The notes below the pieces were generated by a model, which searched no databases, was not told where the DNA came from, and saw only the letters and a list, made by a program, of their open reading frames with translations. From assembly GCF_001613105.1 (NCBI RefSeq), contig NZ_BDBS01000059.1, positions 1 to 64,000 of the forward strand: a stretch of 64,000 nt of DNA, written 5' to 3'. This DNA is from Nocardia pseudobrasiliensis NBRC 108224. GTDB taxonomy: Bacteria > Actinomycetota > Actinomycetes > Mycobacteriales > Mycobacteriaceae. The translations under genes were made by a program, and so were the position numbers. Below, piece after piece: positions 49,616-58,919 of the stretch. Positions within the stretch are counted from its first letter, which is position 1, and every line of letters begins with the position of its first letter.

Positions 49616-51580
49616 TCAGGAATCCACGTGCACATGCGGCCGCTGATGCGGATCCGCGATCGCTCGCCGCAGGATCTCGCGCGTCACCGGCGCGACCTCA
49701 CCCTCGCCGACGAACAGGAACTTCAGGAGGTTGATCAGCGGATTGCCCTCGGACCATTCGAAATACACATGCGGATTGAGGCCGGTGCGATTGCGGATGG
49801 CCAGCAGAATCGCGGCAATGGAATTGGGTACCGCCGCGGCCTCGACCGAGAGCACCTTGTAGTGGTCGACTTCCAGCCCTTGAACATTCAGATCGGTGGA
49901 GAACTCCGAGGCGTCCTTGACGATTACCTCGAGAAACAGAATCGGATCCCCGACCGGGATATGGCTTTCCAGCCGCTGCTCGGCCTCTTTTTCCCGATAG
50001 TCCTCGGGATGACGGATATCGTCGGCCTCGCGGTCGTGGGTGACCACCCGAATGGTGCCGCTGGCGGCGATCTTATCGATCAGCCAGGCCGCCCGATCAT
50101 CGAAACTCACCTCGATGGCCCGTAATTCGAACGCCCGCCGCGCCCGCGACGCGAACGACACCACGATGATGGTCACGATGAACAGCGACGCCAGCTGCAC
50201 ACCCTCGGGCCGCTCGAAGACATTGGCGATGGTGGTGTAGACGAAAACCGCTGTCACCACGCCGAATCCGATGGTCTGGGCGCGCTCGCGCCGCCGGAAC
50301 GCCGACAGCGTGACCGCCACCGCGGCCGAGGTGATCAACACCAGCACCCCGGTCGCGTACGCACCGCCCTGCGCGTCGACATCGGCGTCGAAATACCACG
50401 TGATTCCGAAGGCGATGAGCGCGAACACCAGTACCAGCGGCCGGGTCGCGCGCGCCCATTCCGGCGCCATTCCGTAGCGCGGCAGATATCGCGGCACCAG
50501 ATTCAGCAGTCCCGCCATCGCCGAGGCTCCGGCGAACCACAGGATCGCGATCGTGGAAAGGTCGTAGACGGTACCGAATCCGTCACCCAGATAGGTATGC
50601 GCCAAATACGCCAGCGCCCGCCCGTTGGCGGGGCCGCCGGGCTGGAACCTGTCCTCCGGAATCAGCACGACGGTAATGAAACTGGACACGATGAGAAAGC
50701 TGCTCATGATGACCGCGGCCGTGGTGAGCAATTTGTGCGTGCCGACGATCCGGGTGCGCGGATTGTCCTCCGATTCCCCGGGCGCGCTCTTGATCTGCGG
50801 CATGACCGCCACCCCGGTCTCGAATCCGGACAGGCCGAGGGCGAGTTTCGGGAACACCAGCAGCGAAATCCCCACCATCGCGGCGATATTGCCGTGCTGG
50901 GCGGTCATGGCGTGGGTCCAGTCGACCACCAGTCCGCGCGCGGTCGCCACCTCGTACAACCCCACCACCGCGACCACGAGATTCAAACCCAGATACGTGG
51001 CGACCAGCACGACCGCCACCCCGATCGCCTCGGCGAACCCCTTGAGGAAGATCGCCGCCAGCAACGCCAGCAGGACGAGCGTGATCAGCAGGGCGTGCCC
51101 GCGCATCGGCTCGGGCACATACGGATTCTCGACGATATGCGCGGCGCCGTCGGCCGCCGACAGTGTCATGGTGATCACGAAATCGGTGGCCGCGAACCCG
51201 AGCAGGACGAGTATGAACACCTTTCCCGTCCACCGCGGCAGGATATCGGCGAACATCGCCAATGATCCACCGCCGTGCGGGGATTCGACGGCCACCCGCC
51301 GATACACCGGCAGCGCGCCCAGCAGCGTCAATCCGACCAGTACCAGCGTCGCCATGGGCGAGAGCACGCCCGCCGCGAGCGCGGCGATGCCCGGCTGATA
51401 GCCCAGCGTGGAGAAATAGTCGACACCGGTCAGGCACATCACCTGCCACCACGAGCGCTGATGGCCGGATTCGGCGGATTTCACCATCGGCCCGGGGTGG
51501 CGGGAGTACCGATCGTCGTCGGCGCCTGCGAGCAGCCATGCGGCCAGCTTCGGGCGGCGCCGGGCGGCGGTCGTGGTCAC
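49616..51580 (-). CDS. APC-superfamily permease with cytoplasmic C-terminal domain
   Basis: 654 residues from GTG 51580, with GGGAG 6 nt upstream. Twelve hydrophobic segments from about residue 45; the N-terminal helix motif MCLTGVDYFSTLGYQPGIAALAAGVLSP is of the amino-acid/potassium-permease type, and ALGLSGFETGVAVMPQIK lies centrally. About 160 residues of cytoplasmic C-terminal domain (RAFELRAIEVSFDDRAAWLIDKI, DPILFLEVIVKDASEF) suggest a regulatory role as in KUP/KimA-like proteins. Substrate: amino acid or K+, undecided. Confidence 0.78.
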   Translation of the reverse strand: MTTTAARRRPKLAAWLLAGADDDRYSRHPGPMVKSAESGHQRSWWQVMCLTGVDYFSTLGYQPGIAALAAGVLSPMATLVLVGLTLLGALPVYRRVAVESPHGGGSLAMFADILPRWTGKVFILVLLGFAATDFVITMTLSAADGAAHIVENPYVPEPMRGHALLITLVLLALLAAIFLKGFAEAIGVAVVLVATYLGLNLVVAVVGLYEVATARGLVVDWTHAMTAQHGNIAAMVGISLLVFPKLALGLSGFETGVAVMPQIKSAPGESEDNPRTRIVGTHKLLTTAAVIMSSFLIVSSFITVVLIPEDRFQPGGPANGRALAYLAHTYLGDGFGTVYDLSTIAILWFAGASAMAGLLNLVPRYLPRYGMAPEWARATRPLVLVFALIAFGITWYFDADVDAQGGAYATGVLVLITSAAVAVTLSAFRRRERAQTIGFGVVTAVFVYTTIANVFERPEGVQLASLFIVTIIVVSFASRARRAFELRAIEVSFDDRAAWLIDKIAASGTIRVVTHDREADDIRHPEDYREKEAEQRLESHIPVGDPILFLEVIVKDASEFSTDLNVQGLEVDHYKVLSVEAAAVPNSIAAILLAIRNRTGLNPHVYFEWSEGNPLINLLKFLFVGEGEVAPVTREILRRAIADPHQRPHVHVDS

Positions 51581-51867
51581 GGGTCTCCCTCGTGGGCGTG
51601 TCCCGAGCGGGCCCGGAACGTCGGCAGGCGTCGAGATCAATCTATCCGCCACACCAGGCCGCAGGCGCGGCGTGTCGGTCGTCGCCACCACGCCTGACGC
51701 ATGAATGTGAGCACAATCACAATTGACACTATCGTCGCACGTCGGCATGTGCGTGCCGCAGCCCCTGCCGATTCGCGTCTTGTTTGCCCGTCGCTCCCCC
51801 CGGGTACATGCCCAAATCGTGTCGGTCTGCAGTACGACCGGCACGTCGGCAAGGGAAGGGATACGCC

Positions 51868-53187
51868 GTGGACAATCAGGAGCCAGCCCAATTGCGCCGC
51901 TCGGTGGCGGCCGCCGCAATGGGCAACGCCACCGAGTGGTACGACTACGGCGCCTACGCCGCCACGGCGGGATATCTCACCGACGCGTTCTTCCCCGGCC
52001 ACCTGGGCACCCTGGGCACACTGCTCGGCTTCGCGATCTCCTTCCTGTTGCGACCGCTCGGCGGCATGGTGTGGGGTCCGCTCGGCGACCGCATCGGGCG
52101 CAAAGCCGTACTGGCGACCACGATTCTGCTGATGGCCGGCGCGACCGGACTGATCGGCGTGCTGCCCAGCCACTCCAGCGTGGGGATCCTCGCGCCGATC
52201 CTGTTGATCACCCTGCGCGTCATCCAGGGCTTTTCCACCGGCGGCGAATACGGCGGTGCGGCAACCTATCTCGCCGAGTCGGTGGACGATCGCCGCCGCG
52301 GCTTCTTCGGCAGCTTCCTGGAATTCGGCACGCTGACCGGCTTCGTCGGCGGTTCGGCGATCGTGCTGCTGCTGCAACTGCTGCTCACCGACGATCAGAT
52401 GCAGAGCTTCGGCTGGCGGATCCCGTTCCTGCTGGCCGTGCCGCTGGGTCTGGTCGGCTGGTATCTGCGCAGCCGCCTGGACGAATCGCCGGTGTTCACC
52501 GAGGTCGCCGAGGACGACCGTCCCAGTGGCGGATTGCTGAAACTGATCGTCGACTACCGCCGCGAACTGCTCACCCTGGGCGGGCTGGTCATCGCCCTGA
52601 ACGTGGTCAACTACACGCTGCTGGCCTATATGCCGACCTACCTGAACAAGACGATCGGCATGAGCAACACCCAGACCACGGCGATGGTGCTGATCGGACA
52701 GTTGGCGATGGTGGTGGTGATGCCGCTGTCGGGCGGGCTGTCGGACAGGTTCGGGCGTCGTCCGATGTGGCTGGTGTCGCTGATCGGGTTGATCGTGCTG
52801 TCGGTGCCGCTGTACTGGCTGATGGGTCAGGGAATGGGCTGGGCCATCCTGGGATTCGTCGTGCTGGGCCTGCTGTATGTGCCGCAGCTGTCCACGATTT
52901 CGGCCACCTTCCCGGCGATCTTCCCCACCCATGTGCGCTACGCCGGATTCGCGCTGGCCTACAACGTGTCGACCGCGGCCTTCGGCGGTACCGCGCCGCT
53001 GGTCAACCAGTGGGTCATCGATGCCACCGGCTGGCATCTGTTCCCGGCCTTCTACACCGTCGGCGCGTGTCTGATCGGCCTGTGCGCGTGGACATTCCTG
53101 CGCGAGACCGCCGGTGCGTCGCTGCGCGGCACCGAGGTGCCCGAAACCACCGACGAGCTGGAAGCGGTGACGCCCCAACCGTCCTAA
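51868..53187 (+). CDS. MFS symporter, metabolite:H+ symporter (ProP-like) family
   Basis: 439 residues from GTG 51868 after AAGGGAAGGG. Twelve helices; MHS signatures MGNATEWYDYGAYAA at the start, FLLRPLGGMVWGPLGDRIGRK in loop 2-3, RVIQGFSTGGEYGGAATYLAE in helix 5. Would import an organic acid or compatible solute with protons. Diverges from the APC permease by 287 bp in which I see nothing else of note. A second MHS gene follows. Confidence 0.85.
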   Translation: MDNQEPAQLRRSVAAAAMGNATEWYDYGAYAATAGYLTDAFFPGHLGTLGTLLGFAISFLLRPLGGMVWGPLGDRIGRKAVLATTILLMAGATGLIGVLPSHSSVGILAPILLITLRVIQGFSTGGEYGGAATYLAESVDDRRRGFFGSFLEFGTLTGFVGGSAIVLLLQLLLTDDQMQSFGWRIPFLLAVPLGLVGWYLRSRLDESPVFTEVAEDDRPSGGLLKLIVDYRRELLTLGGLVIALNVVNYTLLAYMPTYLNKTIGMSNTQTTAMVLIGQLAMVVVMPLSGGLSDRFGRRPMWLVSLIGLIVLSVPLYWLMGQGMGWAILGFVVLGLLYVPQLSTISATFPAIFPTHVRYAGFALAYNVSTAAFGGTAPLVNQWVIDATGWHLFPAFYTVGACLIGLCAWTFLRETAGASLRGTEVPETTDELEAVTPQPS

Positions 53188-53286
53188 GGCAGTGTTAGAA
53201 AACCGGACATAGACTGTCGCGAGGAATGTGGGGGCCGACACAGTGATCCGAGAACGACGTGCGCCGCGCGTCGAGAAGGAGGATCT

Positions 53287-54642
53287 GTGAGCTCGGCCCA
53301 GCCGGTGAGCGAACGCCGTGTCGTTGCCAACGTACTGCGCGGTTCGATCGGAAATCTCGTCGAATGGTACGACTGGTACGTCTACGCCGCGTTCAGCGTC
53401 TACTTCGCGAAAACCTTCTTCCCCAAGGGGGATTCCACCGCGCAGCTGCTGTCCACGGCGGCGGTGTTCGCGGTCGGGTTCCTCATGCGGCCGATCGGCG
53501 GCTGGCTGCTGGGCCGCTATGCCGACCGTTTCGGACGCCGCTCGGCGCTGACGCTGTCGGTATCGGTCATGGCCGCCGGATCGCTGCTCATCGCGCTCAC
53601 GCCCGGCCATCAGACCATCGGCGTGGCCGCGCCGGTGCTGCTGCTGATCGCGCGGCTGCTGCAGGGTCTGTCGGTCGGCGGCGAATACGCCACCAGCGCA
53701 ACGTATCTGTCCGAGGTGGCCACGGCCGGTAAGCGCGGCTACTACTCGAGCTTCCAGTACGTCACCCTCGTCGGCGGGCAGCTGGTGGCGCTGGCGGTGC
53801 AGATCGTGCTGCAGCACGTGCTCACCGATGCGCAGATGAGCAACTGGGGCTGGCGGATCGCGTTCGTGATCGGGGCCGCGGGCGCGCTGCTCGTGATGTG
53901 GCTGCGGCGCAGCATGGACGAGTCGGCCGCGTTCGATGCCGAGGCCCGCGAAGTGTCCGTGGTCGGGGACTCGCCCGAGGAGGGCCGCGGCAGTCTGCGT
54001 GTGCTGCTGCAGTATCCCCGAGAATGCCTGCTGGTCATAGGTTTGACTCTCGGTGGCACGATCGCGTTCTACACCTACACGACCTATATGCAGAAGTTCA
54101 TGATCAACACCTCGGGCATCTCCAAAACCACGGTGTCCTGGATCAACTTCATCGCCCTGCTCGTCTTCGTGGTCGTGCAGCCGCTGGCCGGAGCCCTGTC
54201 CGACCGGATCGGCCGCCGCCCGCTGCTGATCTTCTTCGGCGTCGCGGGCACGGTGTTCACGGTCCCGATCATGACGGTGCTCGGCCACACCAAGAATCCG
54301 ATCGCGGCCTTCGCGCTGATGATGACCGCGCTGATCATCATCACCGGCTACACCTCGATCAATGCCATCGTGAAGGCCGAACTGTTCCCCACGAAGATCC
54401 GCGCGCTGGGCGTCGGTCTGCCGTACGCGCTGACCGCGGCCATCTTCGGCGGCACGGCCGAGACCATCGCGCTGCGGCTGAAGCAGACCGGACACGAATC
54501 GCTGTTCTTCTGGTACGTCTCCGGCGCGATCCTCATCTCGCTGCTGACCTACTGGTTCATGCGCGAATCCTCCGCCGACTCGCCGATCGACACCGAACGC
54601 ATCGGCACACCCGCCGCCGACCCGGCGCGCGCCCGGGGGTGA
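53287..54642 (+). CDS. MFS symporter, KgtP-like (dicarboxylate) metabolite:H+ symporter
   Basis: 451 residues from GTG 53287 with AGGAGG 5 nt upstream. Twelve helices; GNLVEWYDWYVYAAFSVYFAKTFFP, FLMRPIGGWLLGRYADRFGRRSALT and RLLQGLSVGGEYATSATYLSEVA resemble 2-oxoglutarate permease KgtP more than the preceding paralogue does. Proton-coupled import of 2-oxoglutarate or a related dicarboxylate is the best guess. 108 bp upstream of a two-component system that may control it. Confidence 0.85.
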   Translation: MSSAQPVSERRVVANVLRGSIGNLVEWYDWYVYAAFSVYFAKTFFPKGDSTAQLLSTAAVFAVGFLMRPIGGWLLGRYADRFGRRSALTLSVSVMAAGSLLIALTPGHQTIGVAAPVLLLIARLLQGLSVGGEYATSATYLSEVATAGKRGYYSSFQYVTLVGGQLVALAVQIVLQHVLTDAQMSNWGWRIAFVIGAAGALLVMWLRRSMDESAAFDAEAREVSVVGDSPEEGRGSLRVLLQYPRECLLVIGLTLGGTIAFYTYTTYMQKFMINTSGISKTTVSWINFIALLVFVVVQPLAGALSDRIGRRPLLIFFGVAGTVFTVPIMTVLGHTKNPIAAFALMMTALIIITGYTSINAIVKAELFPTKIRALGVGLPYALTAAIFGGTAETIALRLKQTGHESLFFWYVSGAILISLLTYWFMRESSADSPIDTERIGTPAADPARARG

Positions 54643-54749
54643 TCCGGCCGCCACACCAGCCCTCCCACCGGCGTTTTCGCTCACCGGCAGCGATGGGGCG
54701 ATACCATCGCTGCTCGGACGAATTCCGGACGAACTGGAGATTTGGCGCG

Positions 54750-55409
54750 GTGCGGTTGGCAGTGGTCGAGGACGACGACGGTGTGGGTGATGCCCTGGTG
54801 GAGGCGCTCGGCGTGCGCGGGCACCAGGCCAAGCGCCTGCGCCGCGGCGCGGACCTGTTGATCGCGCATCGCGGTTACGACGCGATCCTGCTCGATCTCG
54901 GGCTGCCCGACGGCGACGGATTGCAGGTGTTGCGGCAGCTGCGCGAGGTGAGTTCGGTGCCGGTGGTCATACTCACCGCCCGCAGTGACGAACGGTCGAT
55001 CGTGCGCGGATTACGCGGCGGCGCGGACGATTACGTCATCAAGCCGCCGCGTATCGCGGAGTTGGTGGCGCGGCTGGAGAATGTCACCCGGCGGGCCACC
55101 GCGGCGGCCGAACCGCCGCAGGAGATCGTGGAGACCTGGGATGTGCGCGTGGATCTGACCGCTCGCCGGGTCGAGGTCGGCGGTGCGGTGATCGCGTTGA
55201 CCGCCAAGGAATTCGAACTCGTCGAAGCGCTGGTCGAACGTCCGGGCGCGGCGGTGAGCCGCCAGCAGCTGATGGATCGGATCTGGGGCGACGCGTTCGT
55301 GGCGGTGTCGCGATCGCTCGATGTGCACATGGCGGGGTTGCGTCAGAAACTCGATCGGCCGGGCCTGATCACGACCATCCGCGGTTACGGATACCGCTGG
55401 GGCGAATGA
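54750..55409 (+). CDS. OmpR-family response regulator
   Basis: 219 residues from GTG 54750 (VRLAVVEDDDGVGDAL). Receiver domain with acidic pocket EDDD, phospho-acceptor Asp in AILLDLGLPDGDGLQ and Lys in DDYVIKPPRI; winged-helix DNA-binding domain 130-219 (LTAKEFELVEALVERPGAAVSRQQLMDRIWG in part). Coupled to the kinase gene by an ATGA overlap. Candidate target: the KgtP-like gene just upstream. Confidence 0.9.
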   Translation: MRLAVVEDDDGVGDALVEALGVRGHQAKRLRRGADLLIAHRGYDAILLDLGLPDGDGLQVLRQLREVSSVPVVILTARSDERSIVRGLRGGADDYVIKPPRIAELVARLENVTRRATAAAEPPQEIVETWDVRVDLTARRVEVGGAVIALTAKEFELVEALVERPGAAVSRQQLMDRIWGDAFVAVSRSLDVHMAGLRQKLDRPGLITTIRGYGYRWGE

Positions 55410-56800
55410 GGCGACGACTGCTGGTGGCGCTGACCGTGTTCGCCACGATCGCGGTGCTCGCCTTCGCGGCCCCGCTGTGTTCGATCGCGGCCACCAGCCG
55501 CACCCAGCAACTGGTATTGGGTCGCACCGGCGACGCGGATCGGTTCGCCACCCTCGCCGACGCCGCCGCGACGACCGGTGACACCCATGCGCTCGCGGTG
55601 GAAGTGGGCCGCTACCACCAGCTCTACGGTGAACCGGTGCTGGTGATCGATGCCCGGGGCCAGGCGCTGGTCAATGCCGGTGTCGATCCGGGCGATCCGC
55701 GGATCCAGGCGGCGCTGGCCGCGGCCCGGCGCAATCAGCGCTCGGCCCCGATCGCGCAGTTGCTGCCGTGGGCGCCGCGGCGAATGCTCATCGCCCGGCC
55801 CATCGGCACCGGGGTGCAGGTCAACGGCGCGGTGGTCATCGATGCCTCGACCGCGCACGCCCGCGCCGACATCGTGCGGACATGGGGCATCGTGGCGGGC
55901 GGAGCGCTGGCGGCCATGGCGTTGTTCACCGCGCTGGCGCTGGTGCTCTCGCGGTGGGTGCTGCGGCCGCTCAACGAATTGTCCACGGCCGTGGCGGCGC
56001 TCACCGCGTCACTGCCCACCCCGCGCGCGGCCGCGGCCCCCATGACCCGGCACCAGGGCGGGCCGCCGGAGATCCTGGCCGTCGCCGAATCGGTCGATAC
56101 GATGGCGGCCGCGGTGCTGGATTCCCAACGCGCGCAACGGCAATTGGTCGCCGATACCGCGCATGCGATGCGTAATCCGCTGGCGGCGTTGACCATTCGC
56201 CTGGATTCGCTGCAACCGGCGATTCCCGAGCACGCGTCGGCGACCTTCCGGGGCGCCGTCACCGAGGCCGAGCGGCTCACCGCACTGCTGGACGGACTGC
56301 TCAATCTCGCCGTCGCCGAGGGCAGCCACGAGCGCGAGCACCCCGCCGAGGATCACTGCGCGCCCGCGCAGGTCATCTGCGATCGAATCGACGCCTGGCA
56401 CACGGCTTTCGACCGCGCCGGGCTGCGGCTGAGCGCCGATGCGGTGCATACGCCCGATGTCGCGGTATCCGCCGCGGTGCTCGCGCAGATTCTGGATGTC
56501 GTGCTCAGCAATGCCAGTCGCTACGCGGGCAGCGGGGCGCACACCCGGTTGAGCGCGGTCACCGGTTCCGGCACGGTCGTGCTGACCGTCGCCGATGACG
56601 GAGTCGGTGTTCCCGAGGACGAATTGGACAAGCTCACCACCCGCTTCTTCCGAGGCTCCACCGCCGCGGCGACCGGCACGGGTCTGGGGCTGCCCATTGC
56701 CGCCGCCCTGACCAGTTCGCACGAGGGGCGACTGACCGTGCGCCCCAATCGTCCGAGCGGACTGGCCGTGGACATCGAACTCCCGGCGGCGACGCGATGA
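55406..56800 (+). CDS. Sensor histidine kinase with two membrane helices
   Basis: 464 residues. Helix 1 at 5-30, a roughly 120-residue extracytoplasmic sensor domain, helix 2 near 155-180, HAMP-like linker, HisKA with DTAHAMRNPLAALTIRLDSL, HATPase with N-box VLSNASRYAG, G1 VADDGVGVPED and G2 GTGLGLPIAAAL. All catalytic motifs are intact. The overlap with both neighbours makes a three-gene unit RR-HK-TAXI protein, in which the lipoprotein could present the ligand to the extracytoplasmic domain. Confidence 0.9.
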   Translation: MRRRLLVALTVFATIAVLAFAAPLCSIAATSRTQQLVLGRTGDADRFATLADAAATTGDTHALAVEVGRYHQLYGEPVLVIDARGQALVNAGVDPGDPRIQAALAAARRNQRSAPIAQLLPWAPRRMLIARPIGTGVQVNGAVVIDASTAHARADIVRTWGIVAGGALAAMALFTALALVLSRWVLRPLNELSTAVAALTASLPTPRAAAAPMTRHQGGPPEILAVAESVDTMAAAVLDSQRAQRQLVADTAHAMRNPLAALTIRLDSLQPAIPEHASATFRGAVTEAERLTALLDGLLNLAVAEGSHEREHPAEDHCAPAQVICDRIDAWHTAFDRAGLRLSADAVHTPDVAVSAAVLAQILDVVLSNASRYAGSGAHTRLSAVTGSGTVVLTVADDGVGVPEDELDKLTTRFFRGSTAAATGTGLGLPIAAALTSSHEGRLTVRPNRPSGLAVDIELPAATR

Positions 56801-57726
56801 ACCGATTCGGTCCGATGTCGAGCCGTCGCGGATTCCTCACCGCCGCAACGGGTTTCGGTGCGGCGCTGCTCACCGGCTGCGGTCCGGGAACTCCGCCGAC
56901 CGTGCGCTTGGCGGCGGGGGAGATCGGCGGCTTCTATCACGCGTTCACCGCACTGCTGGCCGCGGTGGCGGCCGAGGCCGGAACCCTGCGGATCGAACCG
57001 GTCACCACGATGGGTTCGCTGGCCAATCTCGAAATGCTCACCCGCGGCAAGGTCGACGCCGCCCTCACCCTCGCCGACGCCGTGCAGGACGCGCCCGACC
57101 ATCTCGCCGCGATCGGGCGGGTCTACGAGAACTATCTACAACTCGCGGTGCGCGTGGACGGACCCATCGGCGAGGTCGCCGATCTGCGGGGCGCGCGAAT
57201 CAGCCTGGGCGCGCCGGGATCCGGGGCCACGCTCACCGGCGAACGGCTGTTGCGCGCGGCCGATCTGAATCCCGGCAGCGATGTCACCGTCACCCATCTG
57301 GCCCTGCGCGACGCGGTGGCCGCGATCGCCGCCGATGCCGCCGACGCCCTGCTGTGGGCGGGCGGAGTCCCCACCGGAATCCTCGACGTCCCGCGCGCCC
57401 TGCGGCTGATCGATATGGGTGCGCTCGCCCAGCCCATGCGCGACCGGTTCGGCTACCTCTACGACCGTGTCGTCATTCCGGCCGACGCCTATCCCGGCAC
57501 CGCCGCCGTGCGCACCATCGGCGTGGCCAATCTTCTGGTCACCACCACGTCCCTACCCACCGAACTGGCCGACGCCCTGACCGAACTGCTCATCACCCGC
57601 GCCGACCGCCTGGTCCCGGCCGTGGCCGCGGGCACCCAATTCCTCGACGTCCGCTCGCTGATCGGCACCGACGGCATCCCCCTGCACGCGGGCGCGGCCC
57701 GCGTCTACCGGCGCTATCACGGCTGA
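56797..57726 (+). CDS. TAXI-family solute-binding lipoprotein, without TRAP permease
   Basis: 309 residues. Twin-arginine-like SSRRGFLTAATGFGAALLTGC combines an RR motif with lipobox LLTGC. TAXI-type mature domain: TVRLAAGEIGGFYHAFTALLAAVAAEAG, MGSLANLEMLTRGKVDAALTLADA, DLRGARISLGAPGSGATLTGERLL. TAXI proteins normally feed the DctQM-type TRAP membrane subunits; none is present, and the ATGA overlap ties it to the kinase. Best read as a ligand-presenting co-sensor for organic acids. Confidence 0.82.
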   Translation: MNRFGPMSSRRGFLTAATGFGAALLTGCGPGTPPTVRLAAGEIGGFYHAFTALLAAVAAEAGTLRIEPVTTMGSLANLEMLTRGKVDAALTLADAVQDAPDHLAAIGRVYENYLQLAVRVDGPIGEVADLRGARISLGAPGSGATLTGERLLRAADLNPGSDVTVTHLALRDAVAAIAADAADALLWAGGVPTGILDVPRALRLIDMGALAQPMRDRFGYLYDRVVIPADAYPGTAAVRTIGVANLLVTTTSLPTELADALTELLITRADRLVPAVAAGTQFLDVRSLIGTDGIPLHAGAARVYRRYHG

Positions 57727-57743
57727 TCGGTACGCCGCCACGC

Positions 57744-57974
57744 CTACAGCGGTGACGGTGGTTCGGGTACGGGCGATTTCGTCGGCGTCAGCACCGCGGG
57801 CAGGCGCACCACCGGATCGAAGGCCGGGCGCGGGCCCTGATCGGGGATCGGCCGTTGCAGAACCAGCACCGCCATGATCACCAATGCGATCGCCGCTAAG
57901 ACCCCCGCGACCATCCGCACCCACCCCAGCCGCCGCGGCCGCCGGCTGTCTCGGTCGGCCGCGCGCCACGTCAT
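57744..57974 (-). CDS. Small membrane protein
   Basis: 76 residues from ATG 57974, preceded by AGGGGGCAGACA. Basic N-terminus (RAADRDSRRPRRLGWVR), one membrane helix (MVAGVLAAIALVIMAVLVL), then a Pro-rich extracytoplasmic tail ending KSPVPEPPSPL. No family recognised. Convergent with the TAXI gene. Confidence 0.65.
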   Translation of the reverse strand: MTWRAADRDSRRPRRLGWVRMVAGVLAAIALVIMAVLVLQRPIPDQGPRPAFDPVVRLPAVLTPTKSPVPEPPSPL

Positions 57975-58047
57975 TGTCTGCCCCCTGTGCAATGGATGAT
58001 TCACCACCCGAATCGCCCTGTGCCCGCGATTGTTACGCCCCGCGGAA

Positions 58048-58440
58048 TTACTGCTTGTCCCGGCCCAGCGCGGGACTGACGAGCCGCCACTCGTGATCCC
58101 AGGCGGCGGCCCGGCGGCGATCGAGCCATCGGCCGGTGGCCCAGACGATCACACCCGCATCCGCGGCCGCCGCGAGAACGATGAGCAGCCCGACGCCGAT
58201 GCCCTGCACGACGGCGACGTCATGGGTCAGTGGTGGCGTGGTGGGGCGACCGTCGGGGCCCAGCCACAGCGTGGTCCGGTCACCCGGTTGCTCGGAGCCG
58301 CGCACATCGATCACCGCCTCACCGGGTCCGTTCGGGCGTTCCCAGCGCGCGTGCGCCTCGAGCAGATGCGCCGCGCCCTCCTGCCCGGCCGCGGAGCGCA
58401 CCGGCGCGGTGGTGATGACGGCCGGTGGCGTAGGGCTGTT
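58048..58440 (-). pseudogene. 5'-truncated Rv1733c-like transmembrane protein remnant
   Basis: The last about 110 codons match the C-terminus of the Rv1733c-like family: ARWERPNGPGEAVIDVRG, DRTTLWLGPDGRPTTPP, one helix (VVQGIGVGLLIVLAAAADAGVIVWATG) and LDRRRAAAWDHEWR. The N-terminal helix and half the extracytoplasmic domain are absent; no ATG or GTG start occurs in frame where the homology begins, and the intact VOC gene occupies the space upstream. An alternative is a real short gene from an unusual start. Confidence 0.55.
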
Positions 58441-58505
58441 CGACGCCGGTCGAGGTTCGCAGATCCACCCCTGCCGAGTTGGCCGCGCGGCGAGGGCGAC
58501 CGCGC

Positions 58506-58898
58506 CTACTTCGCCGCGACCAGTTCCAAGGCGATATTGTCCGGATCGCGGAACTCCAGGATGTAGCTCACTCCGATGTCCTTGATCGGCTCGTGGGCCA
58601 CGCCGCAGTCGTCGAGATGGGCTGCGGCGGCCTCCAATTCGGCCAGCGATGCCACGCGCAACGCGAGATGGTCCAGGCCGACCCGGTTTTCGTCGAAGCG
58701 GTCCGTGGCGGCCGGGCGCAGGCCGAGCATGCCGTATTCCATGCGGTACAGGACGCCGCCGTGCAGGAACTCCGGCGGCACTCCGTCGACCACGGGCCAG
58801 CCGAACACGCGCTCGTAGAAGGCGCGTGAACGGTCGATGTCGCACACGGTCAGGCGGATATGGGCGACGGATGCGGGTGAGATCGACATATCGCCCAT
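58506..58898 (-). CDS. VOC (glyoxalase/dioxygenase-fold) family protein
   Basis: 130 residues. Two beta-alpha-beta-beta-beta modules: VAHIRLTVCDIDRSRAFYERVFGWPVV and LDHLALRVASLAELEAAAAHLDDCGV, ending YILEFRDPDNIALELVAAK. Candidate metal ligands are H15, H in GLDHL and E in IALEL. Could be a glyoxalase-like isomerase, dioxygenase or resistance protein. ATG 58889 is an alternative start. Confidence 0.82.
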   Translation of the reverse strand: MGDMSISPASVAHIRLTVCDIDRSRAFYERVFGWPVVDGVPPEFLHGGVLYRMEYGMLGLRPAATDRFDENRVGLDHLALRVASLAELEAAAAHLDDCGVAHEPIKDIGVSYILEFRDPDNIALELVAAK

Positions 58899-58919
58899 GC
58901 TGGCATACCGGTTGTCGGG

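Noticed and set aside
51637..54684. 1015-codon minus-strand frame opposite both MHS symporters
   Set aside because: Composition (Gln/His/Arg-rich) is that of an antisense shadow; both symporter frames have clear signatures and ribosome sites.
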